The notes: a model not told the origin generated them from the letters alone. A stretch of 64,000 nt of DNA from Pseudorhodobacter sp. E13 (GCF_003991405.1 NZ_RPEN01000154.1:148433-212432); one strand, 5' to 3'. Counted from the stretch's first letter, positions 16,778 through 25,524 are shown. Translations and numbers: made by a program.

Positions 16778-18039
16778 TATGCGCGCACCTTACCCATGAT
16801 CAGGCTGGCATTGGTGCCGCCAAAGCCAAAGGAGTTGGACAGCGCCACGTCGATCCGGCGCTTCACCGCTTTGTTCGGTGCAAGGTCCAGCTTGGGTGCC
16901 ACCGCCGGGTTATCAAGGTTGATCGTGGGCGGCGCCACTTGGTCGCGAATGGCCAGCACGCAGAAAATTGCCTCCACCGCGCCCGCAGCGCCCAGCAAAT
17001 GCCCGATGGCCGATTTGGTCGAGGACATGGTGGCCCCCGCCGCCGCATCGCCCATCAACCGCTCCACCGCGCCCAATTCAATCGTGTCGGCCATGGTGCT
17101 GGTGCCATGCGCATTGATGTAGTCAATATCGGCAGGCGTCAGCCCCGCGCGCTTGATCGCCATCTCCATGCTGCGATAGCCGCCATCGCCATCTTCAGAA
17201 GGTGCGGTGATGTGATAGGCATCGCCCGACAGGCCATAGCCCAGCACCTCGGCATAAATCTTGGCCCCGCGTGCCTTTGCGTGCTCATATTCTTCCAGCA
17301 CCACCACGCCCGCGCCCTCGCCCATCACAAACCCGTCGCGATCGGCGTCATAGGGGCGGGACGCCTTGGTCGGATCATCCGCACGCTTGGTCGACAGCGC
17401 CTTACACGCGTTGAACCCGGCAATCCCGATTTCCGAAATCGGGCTTTCCGCGCCGCCTGCCACCATCACATCGGCATCGCCAAAAGCAATCAACCGTGCC
17501 GCATCCCCAATCGCATGGGCACCGGTGGAACAAGCCGTAACCACCGCATGGTTCGGTCCTTTGAACCCAAAACGAATCGAAACCTGACCCGAGACAAGGT
17601 TGATCAGCGCGCCGGGAATGAAGAACGGGCTGACCCGCTTGGCCCCACGCTCCTTGATCAGAACCGCCGTTTCCGCAATCGACGACAACCCCCCAATCCC
17701 TGAACCGATCATCACACCGGTGCGGCATTTGTCTTCTTCCGTCGCAGGCTCCCAGCCGGAATCCGTCACCGCCTGCACCGCTGCCGCCATGCCATACAGG
17801 ATGAAGTCATCGACCTTGCGGCGGTCTTTCGGCTCCATCCAGTCATCAGGGTTGAAACTGCCATCGCTGCCATCGCCCAGCGGAATTTCGCAGGCATATT
17901 GTGTGATCACCCCCGAAGGATCAAATCGCGTAATCGGCCCTGCCCCGGATTGCCCTGCGATCAGACGCTGCCACGTCTCCTCGACCCCGCAAGCCAAAGG
18001 CGTAACCATCCCCAATCCTGTGACAACCACTCGACGCAT
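16777..18039 (-). CDS. fabF: 3-oxoacyl-ACP synthase II
   Basis: This 420-residue enzyme has the complete Cys-His-His triad of elongating ketosynthases: VTACSTGAHAIGDA (Cys), INAHGTSTMADTIE (His) and KSAIGHLLGAAGA (Lys, His). It also has the N-terminal RRVVVTGLGMVTPL. It condenses malonyl-ACP with acyl-ACP in fatty acid elongation. It follows acpP on the same strand after about 200 bases and is coupled to mltG, the standard Rhodobacterales order. Confidence 0.97.
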   Translation of the reverse strand: MRRVVVTGLGMVTPLACGVEETWQRLIAGQSGAGPITRFDPSGVITQYACEIPLGDGSDGSFNPDDWMEPKDRRKVDDFILYGMAAAVQAVTDSGWEPATEEDKCRTGVMIGSGIGGLSSIAETAVLIKERGAKRVSPFFIPGALINLVSGQVSIRFGFKGPNHAVVTACSTGAHAIGDAARLIAFGDADVMVAGGAESPISEIGIAGFNACKALSTKRADDPTKASRPYDADRDGFVMGEGAGVVVLEEYEHAKARGAKIYAEVLGYGLSGDAYHITAPSEDGDGGYRSMEMAIKRAGLTPADIDYINAHGTSTMADTIELGAVERLMGDAAAGATMSSTKSAIGHLLGAAGAVEAIFCVLAIRDQVAPPTINLDNPAVAPKLDLAPNKAVKRRIDVALSNSFGFGGTNASLIMGKVRA

Positions 18040-18104
18040 CCGCGACCCCCGTCATTCATGCCAGACTTCGGGCACAGATACACGTCCAGCCCGGCCCGCG
18101 CAAC

Positions 18105-18132
18105 ACAAGCCAAGCCCTTTGGGCGGGCTTGT
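18105..18132 (-). repeat. Hairpin in the fabF leader
   Basis: A 7-bp outer stem (18105-18111 with 18126-18132) and a 4-bp inner stem (18114-18117 with 18121-18124) lie 66 bases upstream of fabF. There is no T-run on either side. It may be an mRNA processing element between acpP and fabF. Confidence 0.4.
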
Positions 18133-18185
18133 GCCATGGTTCGCGGCCTTGTCCCGGCGAAAAACCCATCGCAGACCCGCAAATG

Positions 18186-18211
18186 AAAACGGCACCCGCC
18201 AAGGGGTGCCG
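18186..18211 (-). terminator. Intrinsic terminator of acpP
   Basis: An 8-bp GC-rich stem (18204-18211 with 18190-18197) with a 6-base loop is followed by TTTT, 28 bases after the acpP stop. It would give a short, abundant acpP mRNA separate from fabF. Confidence 0.85.
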
Positions 18212-18239
18212 CACTCAAATCTCTGATGGTCCCGAAAAC

Positions 18240-18473
18240 TCAGGCAGCCGAAGAGATGAACTTGACCGCATCGCCAAAGGTCTGGATGGTTTCGGCCGCA
18301 TCGTCCGGGATCTCGATGCCGAACTCTTCTTCGAACGCCATCACCAGTTCAACGGTGTCAAGGCTATCCGCGCCCAGATCGTCGATGAACGAGGCGTTTT
18401 CAACAACCTTGTCCTCTTCAACGCCCAGATGCTCGACGACGATCTTCTTTACGCGGTCAGCGATGTCGCTCAT
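18240..18473 (-). CDS. acpP: Acyl carrier protein
   Basis: This is a 77-residue, very acidic four-helix protein. The phosphopantetheine attachment motif is [20 protein letters not shown], with Ser37. It carries growing acyl chains in fatty acid synthesis and donates them to lipid synthesis. Length and motif are textbook. A GAGGAAATGAC region precedes the ATG. Confidence 0.98.
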   Translation of the reverse strand: MSDIADRVKKIVVEHLGVEEDKVVENASFIDDLGADSLDTVELVMAFEEEFGIEIPDDAAETIQTFGDAVKFISSAA

Positions 18474-18869
18474 GTCATTTCCTCATGCAGTTACGGGAGG
18501 AGTCCCGATCTTTTGTCTCGTGCTCATTCGAGCGGCTCATCCCGAAGGCTTCGGGAAACCGGGATGATTGCTTCGCCCCGGTCTAGTCAGCGCCGCCTAT
18601 AGCACAGTCTTGCGCCGTGGCAAACGCTTTCACGTTACTGGATGTAGGGGTTTTCTGCGCAACAGATCAAGTGCCCAGTGCCAAAACCTCCGAAATTGCG
18701 AAGGTGATCGCGCGGGTGGGCTAGATTCGCATACGAATCTGCCCCGAGGCGACTCGCAAAGGCAGATCGCCGCGCACTCAAAACGTCTCGGACGGCCCCA
18801 GCCATGTTGCACTGGCCGACCGTCTGCTTCCATACTGTGCCAAACGTCGCAGTATAAAGGTGCGTCCCC
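18474..18869. other. 396-base divergent intergenic region (acpP / membrane protein)
   Basis: No convincing gene lies here. The part nearest acpP contains nested complementary segments: 18537-18544 pairs with 18560-18567, and inside it 18541-18546 pairs with 18550-18555, so two hairpins compete in the acpP leader. A 7-bp palindrome with a 4-base spacer lies at 18723-18740. Promoters for acpP and the plus-strand gene must be here, but I cannot place them with confidence. Confidence 0.5.
18723..18740. repeat. Perfect palindrome AGATTCG-N4-CGAATCT
   Basis: Two 7-base arms flank CATA in the divergent region upstream of acpP and the small membrane protein. The size suits a dimeric regulator site. 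No regulator is assigned. Confidence 0.35.
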
Positions 18870-19244
18870 GTGAATACCCTGTTTCTGCACCTCGCGGCAC
18901 TGGCCGCCCTTTGCACTTGCGGCGTCCATCTGTTCATCGGCGGACCTGTCGCGGTCGGCCCGTTGTTTCAGGGCAAACCGCTGCCTGCTGCCAGTAAATG
19001 GCTCAACTACCTGTGCTGGCATATCGCCAGCATCACCCTGGCCGCGCTTGCCCTTGGCTATGAATGGATCGCCCTGACCGGCACGGGGCAGGAGCTTGCG
19101 TGGTTCCTCACCTTGCTCGCGGCCAGCCTCTCGGCGCTCTCAACGGCGGTCGCGGTCAAAGGGCGGTTTTCGCCGTTGCGCCTGCCCTCAACCTATCTTC
19201 TGGCCCTCATCGCCAGCTTGGGCGCCTTGGCCCTGACGATATAA
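18870..19244 (+). CDS. Small four-helix integral membrane protein
   Basis: This 124-residue protein has four hydrophobic segments (about 4-25, 48-68, 75-95 and 103-123) and almost no soluble part. HLFIGGPVAVGPLF and WLNYLCWHIASITLAALALG carry His residues within or near the helices. Similar uncharacterised small membrane proteins occur in Rhodobacterales. It is an isolated plus-strand gene between acpP and fabG. Function unknown. Confidence 0.75.
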   Translation: MNTLFLHLAALAALCTCGVHLFIGGPVAVGPLFQGKPLPAASKWLNYLCWHIASITLAALALGYEWIALTGTGQELAWFLTLLAASLSALSTAVAVKGRFSPLRLPSTYLLALIASLGALALTI

Positions 19245-19264
19245 CGGATCGCAAAGGCGCAACA

Positions 19265-19283
19265 GGGGCGCAAGAAGCGCCCC
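19265..19283. terminator. Convergent hairpin between the membrane protein gene and fabG
   Basis: A perfect 7-bp stem (19265-19271 with 19277-19283) with a 5-base loop lies between two convergent stops. It lacks a clear T-run, so termination is only probable. Confidence 0.4.
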
Positions 19284-19294
19284 CCCGCACGCCC

Positions 19295-20035
19295 TTACAG
19301 CATCGCCATGCCGCCATTCACATGCAACGTGGCCCCGGTCACATAACCGGCTTCCTTGCTGGCCAGATACAGACAGGCCGCCGCAATCTCGCTGGCCTCC
19401 CCCATGCGACCCGCCGGCACTTGCGTCAAAATCTTGCCCTTCTGCTCGTCATTTAGCTTATCCGTCATCGCGGTGGTGATGAACCCCGGCGCCACGCAAT
19501 TCACCGTAATCCCACGGCTCGCAACCTCATAGGCCAGCGATTTTGACATGCCCACCATGCCCGCCTTGCTGGCCGCATAATTGGCCTGCCCCGGATTGCC
19601 CGTCGCCCCCACAACCGACGAGATATTCACAATCCGCCCCCAACGCGCCTTCATCATCCCGCGCAAAACCCCCCGGCACAGCCGGAAGGTCGAGGTCAGA
19701 TTGACCTCCAGAACGCTGGCCCATTCCTCATCCGACATCCGCATGAACAGATTGTCCCGCGTGATCCCGGCATTATTGACCAGAATATCCACCGATCCCA
19801 TGGCCGCCGCCGCCGCCTTGGGCAAAGCCTCCACACTCGCCGCATCCGAAAGGTTGCAGGTCACCACATGCGCCCGCTCCCCCAATTCCGCGGCCAGTGC
19901 CGCAAGCGGCGCCTCCCGCGTGCCAGACAATGCGACAACCGCCCCCGCCGCATGCAACGCCCGCGCAATATCGCCGCCAATCCCGCCAGAGGCCCCCGTA
20001 ACCAGCGCCGTCTTGCCTGTCAGATCAAACATCAA
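19295..20035 (-). CDS. fabG: 3-oxoacyl-ACP reductase
   Basis: This 246-residue short-chain dehydrogenase has TGASGGIGGDIA for NADPH binding, NNAGIT, the catalytic Ser in VNISSVVG, YAASKAG with Tyr and Lys, and a C-terminal TGATLHVNGGMAM. It reduces 3-oxoacyl-ACP in each fatty acid elongation cycle. It lies 121 bases downstream of fabD with an intergenic repeat between. The proximity of fabD, acpP and fabF supports FabG over other SDR enzymes. Confidence 0.96.
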   Translation of the reverse strand: MMFDLTGKTALVTGASGGIGGDIARALHAAGAVVALSGTREAPLAALAAELGERAHVVTCNLSDAASVEALPKAAAAAMGSVDILVNNAGITRDNLFMRMSDEEWASVLEVNLTSTFRLCRGVLRGMMKARWGRIVNISSVVGATGNPGQANYAASKAGMVGMSKSLAYEVASRGITVNCVAPGFITTAMTDKLNDEQKGKILTQVPAGRMGEASEIAAACLYLASKEAGYVTGATLHVNGGMAML

Positions 20036-20080
20036 AAACCCTCATGTCCTTATCGCCCCAAAAACGGCCCTTCCCCCTGC

Positions 20081-20136
20081 TTCATCTTGGCAAAAATACC
20101 TGCGGGGGGTCCGGGGGGCGGCGAAGCCCCCCGGCG
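20081..20136 (-). repeat. Dispersed intergenic repeat, copy A (fabD-fabG)
   Basis: A short AT-rich core (20087-20100, reading CTTGGCAAAAATAC) is joined to a GC-rich hairpin with 9-bp arms around 20111-20134. The same architecture occurs at 27890-27934 and 63900-63962. Confidence 0.6.
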
Positions 20137-20156
20137 CCTGTCACTTTGCGAAACCC

Positions 20157-21086
20157 TCAGCCCTTCAGCGCTGCAATATCCTCGGGCGTGCCAATGGCGC
20201 GCTGCTCGGTCTCGCGCTCGATCCGCTTGATCATCCCGGAAAGCGCCTTGCCCGCGCCAATCTCCCAATAGTCGGTCACGCCTGCACCCACCAGCCATTG
20301 CACGGATTCGCGCCAGCGCACTTCGCCCGTCACCTGCGCCACCAGCAGCGCGCGCACACGGTCCGCTTCTTCCACGGCTTCGGCGCGCACATTCACCACC
20401 ACCGGCACGATGGGGTCGCGCACCACAACGCCAGCCAAGGCCTCGCCCATAACAGCGGCCGCAGGTTCCATCAGCGCGCAATGGAACGGGGCAGAGACCG
20501 GCAACAGCAGCGCGCGTTTGGCACCCTTGGCCTTGGCAATCTCGCAGGCCCGCTCTACCGCGTCCTTGTGGCCGGAAATCACCACCTGCGCGGGGTCATT
20601 GTCATTGGCAACCTGACAGACCTCATCGCCCGCCGCCTCTGCGGCCACAGCAACCACGGCGTCATAGTCCAGACCCAGCACAGCCGCCATCGCGCCCACA
20701 CCCACCGGCACCGCTTCTTGCATCGCGGCCCCGCGAATACGCAGCAAGCGCGCCGTATCGGCCAGATCAATCGCCCCCGCCGCACACAGCGCCGAATATT
20801 CGCCAAGGCTGTGCCCGGCGACAAAGGATACATGCGCCATCCCCAGCCCTTCGGCCTCCAAGGCCGCCAGCGCCGCCATGGATGTCGCCATGATCGCAGG
20901 CTGCGCGTTCTGCGTCAGGGTCAGATCTTCAATCGCCCCCTCCCAGATCAGCGCCGAAAGCCGCTCTTCCAGCGCCTCGTCCACTTCCTCAAACACCGCG
21001 CGCGCTGCCGGATAAGCCTCGGCCAAGGCGCGCCCCATGCCGATCGCCTGCGACCCTTGCCCCGGGAAAACGAATGCTCTGCTCAT
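20157..21086 (-). CDS. fabD: Malonyl-CoA:ACP transacylase
   Basis: The protein has 309 residues from the ATG at 21086, where MSRAFVFPGQGSQAIGMG gives the conserved FabD N-terminus. The reading frame stays open far upstream, but that extension has no homology and covers the divergent gene. The active site Ser is in GHSLGEYSAL and the His in SAPFHCALM. The conserved Gln is in the N-terminal PGQGSQ. It loads malonyl groups on AcpP for FabF. Confidence 0.96.
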   Translation of the reverse strand: MSRAFVFPGQGSQAIGMGRALAEAYPAARAVFEEVDEALEERLSALIWEGAIEDLTLTQNAQPAIMATSMAALAALEAEGLGMAHVSFVAGHSLGEYSALCAAGAIDLADTARLLRIRGAAMQEAVPVGVGAMAAVLGLDYDAVVAVAAEAAGDEVCQVANDNDPAQVVISGHKDAVERACEIAKAKGAKRALLLPVSAPFHCALMEPAAAVMGEALAGVVVRDPIVPVVVNVRAEAVEEADRVRALLVAQVTGEVRWRESVQWLVGAGVTDYWEIGAGKALSGMIKRIERETEQRAIGTPEDIAALKG

Positions 21087-21269
21087 GAAACCTCCAAACT
21101 TCTGTTCCCTTGGGAATAGCCCGTCCGCTGCCGCACCGCAATCTTTCCCGCAGCTTTTGCGCCGCTTTCGCACAGGACCTGTGCAGCCCCTGCGCTTTGA
21201 TCTCCGCAGCCAAACCGCTAAAACAGTGCCCAGACATTGCCTCACGTTCCCCCGGAAGGACCCGCCGCC

Positions 21270-22481
21270 ATGCCACTGCACAACACGCCCCAAAGTTTTG
21301 GCAGCCTGACACGGGTGTTCCACTGGCTCACCGCTTTGCTGATCCTGACGGCGATCCCGCTGGGCATCATCGCCAATGACCTGCCCTTTGACACGTCCGA
21401 GGCGCTGGCCCTCAAGGCCCAACTGTTTTCCCTGCATAAAACCCTTGGCGTTGCTGCCTTTTTGGTGGCAGGTCTGCGCATCCTTTGGGCCTTGGGGCAA
21501 ACCCGCCCCCTGCCCCTGCACCCGGACCGGCGGGCCGAAACCTTGCTGGCAGAGGTGGTGCATTGGTTGCTCTATGCCTCCATGCTTCTGGTGCCGCTGT
21601 CGGGTTGGGTGCATCACGCGGCAACCTCTGGCTTTGCCCCGATCCTCTGGCCCTTGGGCCAAGACCTGCCACTGGTGCCGAAATCCGAAAATCTTGCCAC
21701 GGCAGCCGCCGCCTTGCATTGGGTCTTTACCAAACTGCTGATTGCATCGCTGCTGCTGCATATAGCAGGCGCGTTGAAACATCACCTGATCGACAAAGAC
21801 GCCACGCTGCACCGCATGGTCACAGGCGCGCGCGCCCCCATTGCCCCGCCACGGCCCGCACAGGGACACGCGCTTCCTGCGTTTGTGGCTGTGCTGATCT
21901 ATGCCGCAGGCAGCGCTGTCGCCGTGTCGCTTGCCGCCCCCACGCCACCCGCCACACAGGCCACAGATGCGGCACCCGTCACGGCCATCACTGAGGGCAA
22001 CTGGCAAGTGCAAACGGGCCAGCTTGCCCTGACCGTCCAGCAACTCGGCTCTGCCGTCACTGGCGACTTCGGCACATGGCAAGCCGATATCCGCTTTGAC
22101 CCCGAAGCCCCGGTTGAGAACAAAGGCAGCGTCACCGTCACCATTGATACCACAAGCCTGTCGCTTGGCTCTGTCTCGGATCAGGCCAAAGGCCCGGATT
22201 TTCTGAACGTGGCCAACCATGGCACCGCCACGTTCACGGCCCAGATCAGCGGCCCCGGCCCGGACTATACCGCCACGGGCAGCCTGACCCTGCTGGGCCA
22301 GACCCTGCCGCTTAACCTGCCCTTCACCCTGTCGCTGAACCGTGACAGCGCCGAGATGACCGGGCAAACCAGCCTCGACCGCCGTGATTTCGGGATCGGC
22401 AGCAAATATCCGGATGAGGCAAGCGTGGGCTATGACGTGGATATCAGCGTGACGCTGACCGCAAAACGCATCGCCCCTTAA
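21270..22481 (+). CDS. Cytochrome b561 fused to a YceI domain
   Basis: The protein has 403 residues from the ATG at 21270 (GGAAGGA nine bases upstream). Residues 1-180 form a four-helix cytochrome b561 with heme-ligand candidates in RVFHWLTALL, LHKTLG, HWLLYASMLL and LHWVFTKLL. A further membrane segment near 195-213 leads to a periplasmic YceI-like domain (about 220-403) ending SKYPDEASVGYDVDISVTL. YceI folds bind polyprenyl or quinone-like lipids, so a role in quinone-linked electron transfer is plausible. A separate YceI protein lies 550 bases downstream. Confidence 0.88.
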   Translation: MPLHNTPQSFGSLTRVFHWLTALLILTAIPLGIIANDLPFDTSEALALKAQLFSLHKTLGVAAFLVAGLRILWALGQTRPLPLHPDRRAETLLAEVVHWLLYASMLLVPLSGWVHHAATSGFAPILWPLGQDLPLVPKSENLATAAAALHWVFTKLLIASLLLHIAGALKHHLIDKDATLHRMVTGARAPIAPPRPAQGHALPAFVAVLIYAAGSAVAVSLAAPTPPATQATDAAPVTAITEGNWQVQTGQLALTVQQLGSAVTGDFGTWQADIRFDPEAPVENKGSVTVTIDTTSLSLGSVSDQAKGPDFLNVANHGTATFTAQISGPGPDYTATGSLTLLGQTLPLNLPFTLSLNRDSAEMTGQTSLDRRDFGIGSKYPDEASVGYDVDISVTLTAKRIAP

Positions 22482-22918
22482 CCCCCGGCTTCCTTCGGAA
22501 AACGTGGGTCTTGCAAGAAAACGGCGTCGAAAATATCGAACACTGCCTGCGCGACCGGGGTGCCTAACACCTCATCGCGGTCCAGTGCCGCGCCGACCAA
22601 GGGGTTCTTGGCAATCCGCCGCGTCTTGGCATCTATCACCATGACCGCAGGGCCATCCGGCCCCAGACCATAGCGCAGGGCAATCGCCACACGGTCCTCA
22701 GCCCCGGTGCCTTCGCCCCAAGCACCAAGGATCAGATCCAGATTGGCCGGATGCGCAGCAAAATCGGCACCCGGCGTCCATTGCAGGAAATAGCTGGCCA
22801 CGGTTTCGGCCCCGCTGCGATGCACCACACCCCAGATCGACTGGCTGGGCTGGCCGCAACAGTCACATTGGCCCGCCGCCGCGCCCATTGCTTCCACCTC
22901 ATAGGTCTGTGCTGTCAT
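22478..22918 (-). CDS. Conserved hypothetical protein with an N-terminal Cys cluster
   Basis: This 146-residue soluble protein has an N-terminal CDCCGQPSQSIWG motif that could bind a metal, followed by ASYFLQWTPGADFAAHPANLDLI and a C-terminal DAVFLQDPRFPKEAGG. It resembles small uncharacterised alphaproteobacterial proteins of unknown function. Its stop overlaps that of the b561-YceI gene by four bases from the opposite strand. Confidence 0.75.
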   Translation of the reverse strand: MTAQTYEVEAMGAAAGQCDCCGQPSQSIWGVVHRSGAETVASYFLQWTPGADFAAHPANLDLILGAWGEGTGAEDRVAIALRYGLGPDGPAVMVIDAKTRRIAKNPLVGAALDRDEVLGTPVAQAVFDIFDAVFLQDPRFPKEAGG

Positions 22919-22977
22919 CTATCCCTCTCCGCTTGCCTTGCCCCGGCCTAGCAAATCCCTGCGGCCTGAAACATAGC

Positions 22978-23009
22978 AAAACGGCGCGCAGGGTTTCCCC
23001 CACGCGCCG
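22978..23009 (-). terminator. Terminator of the yceI-like gene
   Basis: A perfect 7-bp stem (23003-23009 with 22982-22988) is followed by TTTT, 26 bases after the stop of the minus-strand YceI gene. The loop is 14 bases. Confidence 0.65.
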
Positions 23010-23034
23010 CTTCGTCTGCCCAAGGGCGAAAGCT

Positions 23035-23601
23035 TTACTCGGCCTTCATCGCCTCGATCGAGATCATCACCTGCACCTCATCGGACACGAAGGGCGCAAA
23101 CTGGCCCAAACCGAACTCCGACCGCACCAGCGTCGTGGTGCCGTTGAACCCGGCCCAAGGCTTGCCCGCCATCGGGTGATCGCCGATCTGGTTCAGCACC
23201 GCATCCAGCACGACCGATTTCGTCACGCCGTTCAATTCCAGATCGCCGGTGATCTTGGCGGTGGTTTCCCCCGTCACTTCAATCCCGGTGGAGGTGAATG
23301 TCACCATCTCATCCTCTGCCGCGTCAAAAAACTCGGCGGTCATGAAATGGTCAAAGCGTTCCTGCCAGCCGGTCAACATGCTGCGCACCGGAAAGGCCAC
23401 CGACACGCTGGAGGCAGCAGGATTTTCCTGATCGAACATGATCTCACCGTCAAAGCCCGAGAACATGCCGTAAGTCGTCGAAAAGCCAAGGTGTTGATAG
23501 CTGAACACGATCTGGCTGTGGCTGGCATCCAGCACATATTTCACAGGTTCGGCCTGCGCGGCAGAGGCAGCAAGAAGGGCGGCGGCAATCATGTATTTCA
23601 C
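23035..23601 (-). CDS. Periplasmic YceI-family protein
   Basis: This 188-residue protein has a Sec signal peptide (residues 1-17, cut after AQA) and the YceI lipocalin-like fold. Family marks are KYVLDASHSQIVFSYQHLGF, MLTGWQERFDHFMTAEFF and MAGKPWAGFNGTTTLVRSEF. YceI proteins bind polyisoprenoids such as ubiquinone-like molecules in the periplasm. It may cooperate with the b561-YceI fusion encoded nearby, but no experiment in the sequence shows this. Confidence 0.93.
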   Translation of the reverse strand: MKYMIAAALLAASAAQAEPVKYVLDASHSQIVFSYQHLGFSTTYGMFSGFDGEIMFDQENPAASSVSVAFPVRSMLTGWQERFDHFMTAEFFDAAEDEMVTFTSTGIEVTGETTAKITGDLELNGVTKSVVLDAVLNQIGDHPMAGKPWAGFNGTTTLVRSEFGLGQFAPFVSDEVQVMISIEAMKAE

Positions 23602-23805
23602 GGCAAAAACTCCAATATGTTATGGCGAACCGGTCGCCTCGCGGTTTGGATACAAAAGGCCCCCTCACTGCGATAGGCCCAAAAACCCACAGACCCCGCT
23701 CATTTTTGCACATCACGAAGGCGTCAGCTTGGGGCAGGCGCAATTGCCCCTTGCGCCAGACCGCACAGCCCTTAGGCTGCCGCAACCCGAACCAAAGGCG
23801 GATAT

Positions 23806-24651
23806 ATGAGCATTCTGGTCTTTTGCGCCGTTCTGGCCGCCGCCCTGCTGCATGCTGCGTGGAACGCGATGGTCAAGGGGGCAACGGACAAACAGCTGAA
23901 TATGGCGGCGGTGGTCATCGGGCATTTGCCACTGGCGCTGCTGGCGATTGTGTTTTCGCCCGCGCCCAGCCTTGATAGCCTGCCCTATCTGCTGACCGGG
24001 ATCGCGCTGCATTTCGGCTATCAGATCACCTTGCTGAACGCCTATGGCGCAGGCGATCTGACACAGATTTATCCGCTGGCGCGCGGCTCGGCCCCGATGG
24101 TGGTGGCGCTGGTGTCGGTTCTGTTTCTGGGCGTCACCTTGCAACCGATTGAAATCATGGGTGTTGTGACAATCGGCATAGGTATCCTGTCCATCGCACT
24201 GGTGCGCAGATCGGACGGGCTGCGCAACGCCAAGGGGGCGAAACTGGCGCTGATCACCGGGGGGTTCATTGCCGCCTATTCGCTGGTGGATGGCATGGGC
24301 GCGCGGGTCGCGGGCACGGCGATGGGGTTTTACGGCTGGCTTGCGGTGGGCAATGCGGCGCTGATGGCCGGGCTGATGGCGCTGCGCGCACCGCACCAGT
24401 TGCGCGCCTTGCGCACCGATGGCAAGCGCGTGTTCCTGCTTGGCGGCTCTGCCAGTTTTGCCGCCTTCGCGCTGGTGATCTGGTCTTTCACCCAAGCCCC
24501 CATCGCCCTTGTCGCGGCCCTGCGCGAAACCTCGATCATCTTTGCCCTACTGATCGGCGTGTTCTTTTTGAAAGAGCGGCTGAACCTTGCCAAAGTCGCC
24601 TCTACCGCGATCACCTTGCTGGGCGTGGCCCTGCTGCGACTTGCGAAATAG
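23806..24651 (+). CDS. DMT-superfamily (EamA) transporter
   Basis: This 281-residue integral membrane protein has about ten helices arranged as two EamA repeats. HAAWNAMVKGATDKQ, YPLARGSAPMVVALVSVLFL and LRETSIIFALLIGVFFLKER are typical. Family members export amino acids, metabolites or nucleotide sugars. The substrate cannot be read from sequence. It is transcribed divergently from the yceI gene. Confidence 0.9.
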   Translation: MSILVFCAVLAAALLHAAWNAMVKGATDKQLNMAAVVIGHLPLALLAIVFSPAPSLDSLPYLLTGIALHFGYQITLLNAYGAGDLTQIYPLARGSAPMVVALVSVLFLGVTLQPIEIMGVVTIGIGILSIALVRRSDGLRNAKGAKLALITGGFIAAYSLVDGMGARVAGTAMGFYGWLAVGNAALMAGLMALRAPHQLRALRTDGKRVFLLGGSASFAAFALVIWSFTQAPIALVAALRETSIIFALLIGVFFLKERLNLAKVASTAITLLGVALLRLAK

Positions 24652-25119
24652 ACGGCAAAGTCGCCGCGAGAATTTCCAGCCAATGACGCTGGCCTACAGC
24701 ACAGGCATGACGGCGGTGCGCAATTATGCCAGTGAACCGGATGTCAAAGTGGCGGCAGGTGCCGTTACCAACGGGCCAGATGGCAGCATCATCAACAGCA
24801 CATCTGACAGCGTAAAATATTTCAACCATGGCCAAGGTTGATACCCTGTTTGGCAAACTGATAGGCTTGGTGTGCTTTGCGCGCAGGGTCATGATCGCGA
24901 TTACCTCGGGCATTACCCCCCAAAAACAGTGCCAACATGGGCTTCATCGCGCCCTCCCGCGATAGCGCCTTTCCCCTTGCAATCCTGCCCCTGCCCCGCT
25001 AAAGCACCCCAATCTTGCCGCACCTTTCTTTTGATCCGGTGCAGCCTCTCGTGGTCGGGACGCGGCAAGGTGGTGACCCCGACCTATGAAATGCACCATA
25101 AGTAATGAACGGAGACAGC
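24652..25119 (+). other. 468-base region upstream of rpsF
   Basis: No well-supported gene lies here. A 52-codon open frame (24683-24841) lacks a clear ribosome binding site and matches nothing I recognise. The last 70 bases form the candidate S6:S18 leader described separately. The rpsF promoter must lie within, but I find no clear -35/-10 pair. Confidence 0.45.
25053..25098 (+). promoter_or_regulatory. Candidate rpsF leader (S6:S18 autoregulatory RNA)
   Basis: Just upstream of rpsF, TGGTG (25071-25075) can pair with CACCA (25094-25098), leaving a loop with CCGAC at 25079-25083. Alternatively GGTCGGG (25053-25059) can pair with CCCGACC (25078-25084), hiding the CCG. The S6:S18 complex is known to bind a CCG-containing structure in its own mRNA in many bacteria. 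The resemblance was judged by eye. Confidence 0.4.
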
Positions 25120-25524
25120 ATGCCGCTTTACGAGCATGTCATGATCGCGCGTCAGGATCTTTCCAGCACGCAAGCCGAAGGGCTCATCGAACACTTCTCC
25201 ACAGTGCTTGCAGACAACGGCGGGAAAGTCGTTGAAAACGAGTATTGGGGCGTCAAGACGATGGCCTACAAGATCAACAAGAACCGCAAGGGCCACTATG
25301 CCTTCCTGCGCTCGGATGCTCCGGCTTCCGCAGTTCAGGAAATGGAACGCCTGATGCGCCTGCACGATGATGTGATGCGTGTGCTGACCATCAAGGTCGA
25401 CGCCCACGAAGAAGGTCCGTCCGTCCAGATGCAAAAGCGTGACGACCGCGAGCGTGGTGACCGTGGCGACCGTGGCGGCGACCGCCCCGATCGTGGTGAC
25501 CGCGGCGACCGTCCGCGTCGTTGA
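25120..25524 (+). CDS. rpsF: 30S ribosomal protein S6
   Basis: The protein has 134 residues from ATG 25120, preceded by ACGGAGACAGC. An in-frame ATG five codons upstream lacks this spacing. [18 protein letters not shown] and [19 protein letters not shown] are S6 signatures. The C-terminus is an extended repeat of Arg-Gly-Asp (about residues 112-134), common in alphaproteobacterial S6. It binds 16S rRNA with S18, whose gene follows. Confidence 0.97.
   Translation: MPLYEHVMIARQDLSSTQAEGLIEHFSTVLADNGGKVVENEYWGVKTMAYKINKNRKGHYAFLRSDAPASAVQEMERLMRLHDDVMRVLTIKVDAHEEGPSVQMQKRDDRERGDRGDRGGDRPDRGDRGDRPRR

Noticed and set aside
21087..22367. Very long upstream extension of fabD
   Set aside because: FabD homology begins exactly at MSRAFVFPGQG (21086). 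The extension is the antisense of the b561-YceI gene and has low-complexity composition.
24683..24841. 52-codon open frame after the DMT transporter
   Set aside because: No ribosome binding site, no recognisable motif, and the region is otherwise noncoding. It could be a remnant, so it is only mentioned.
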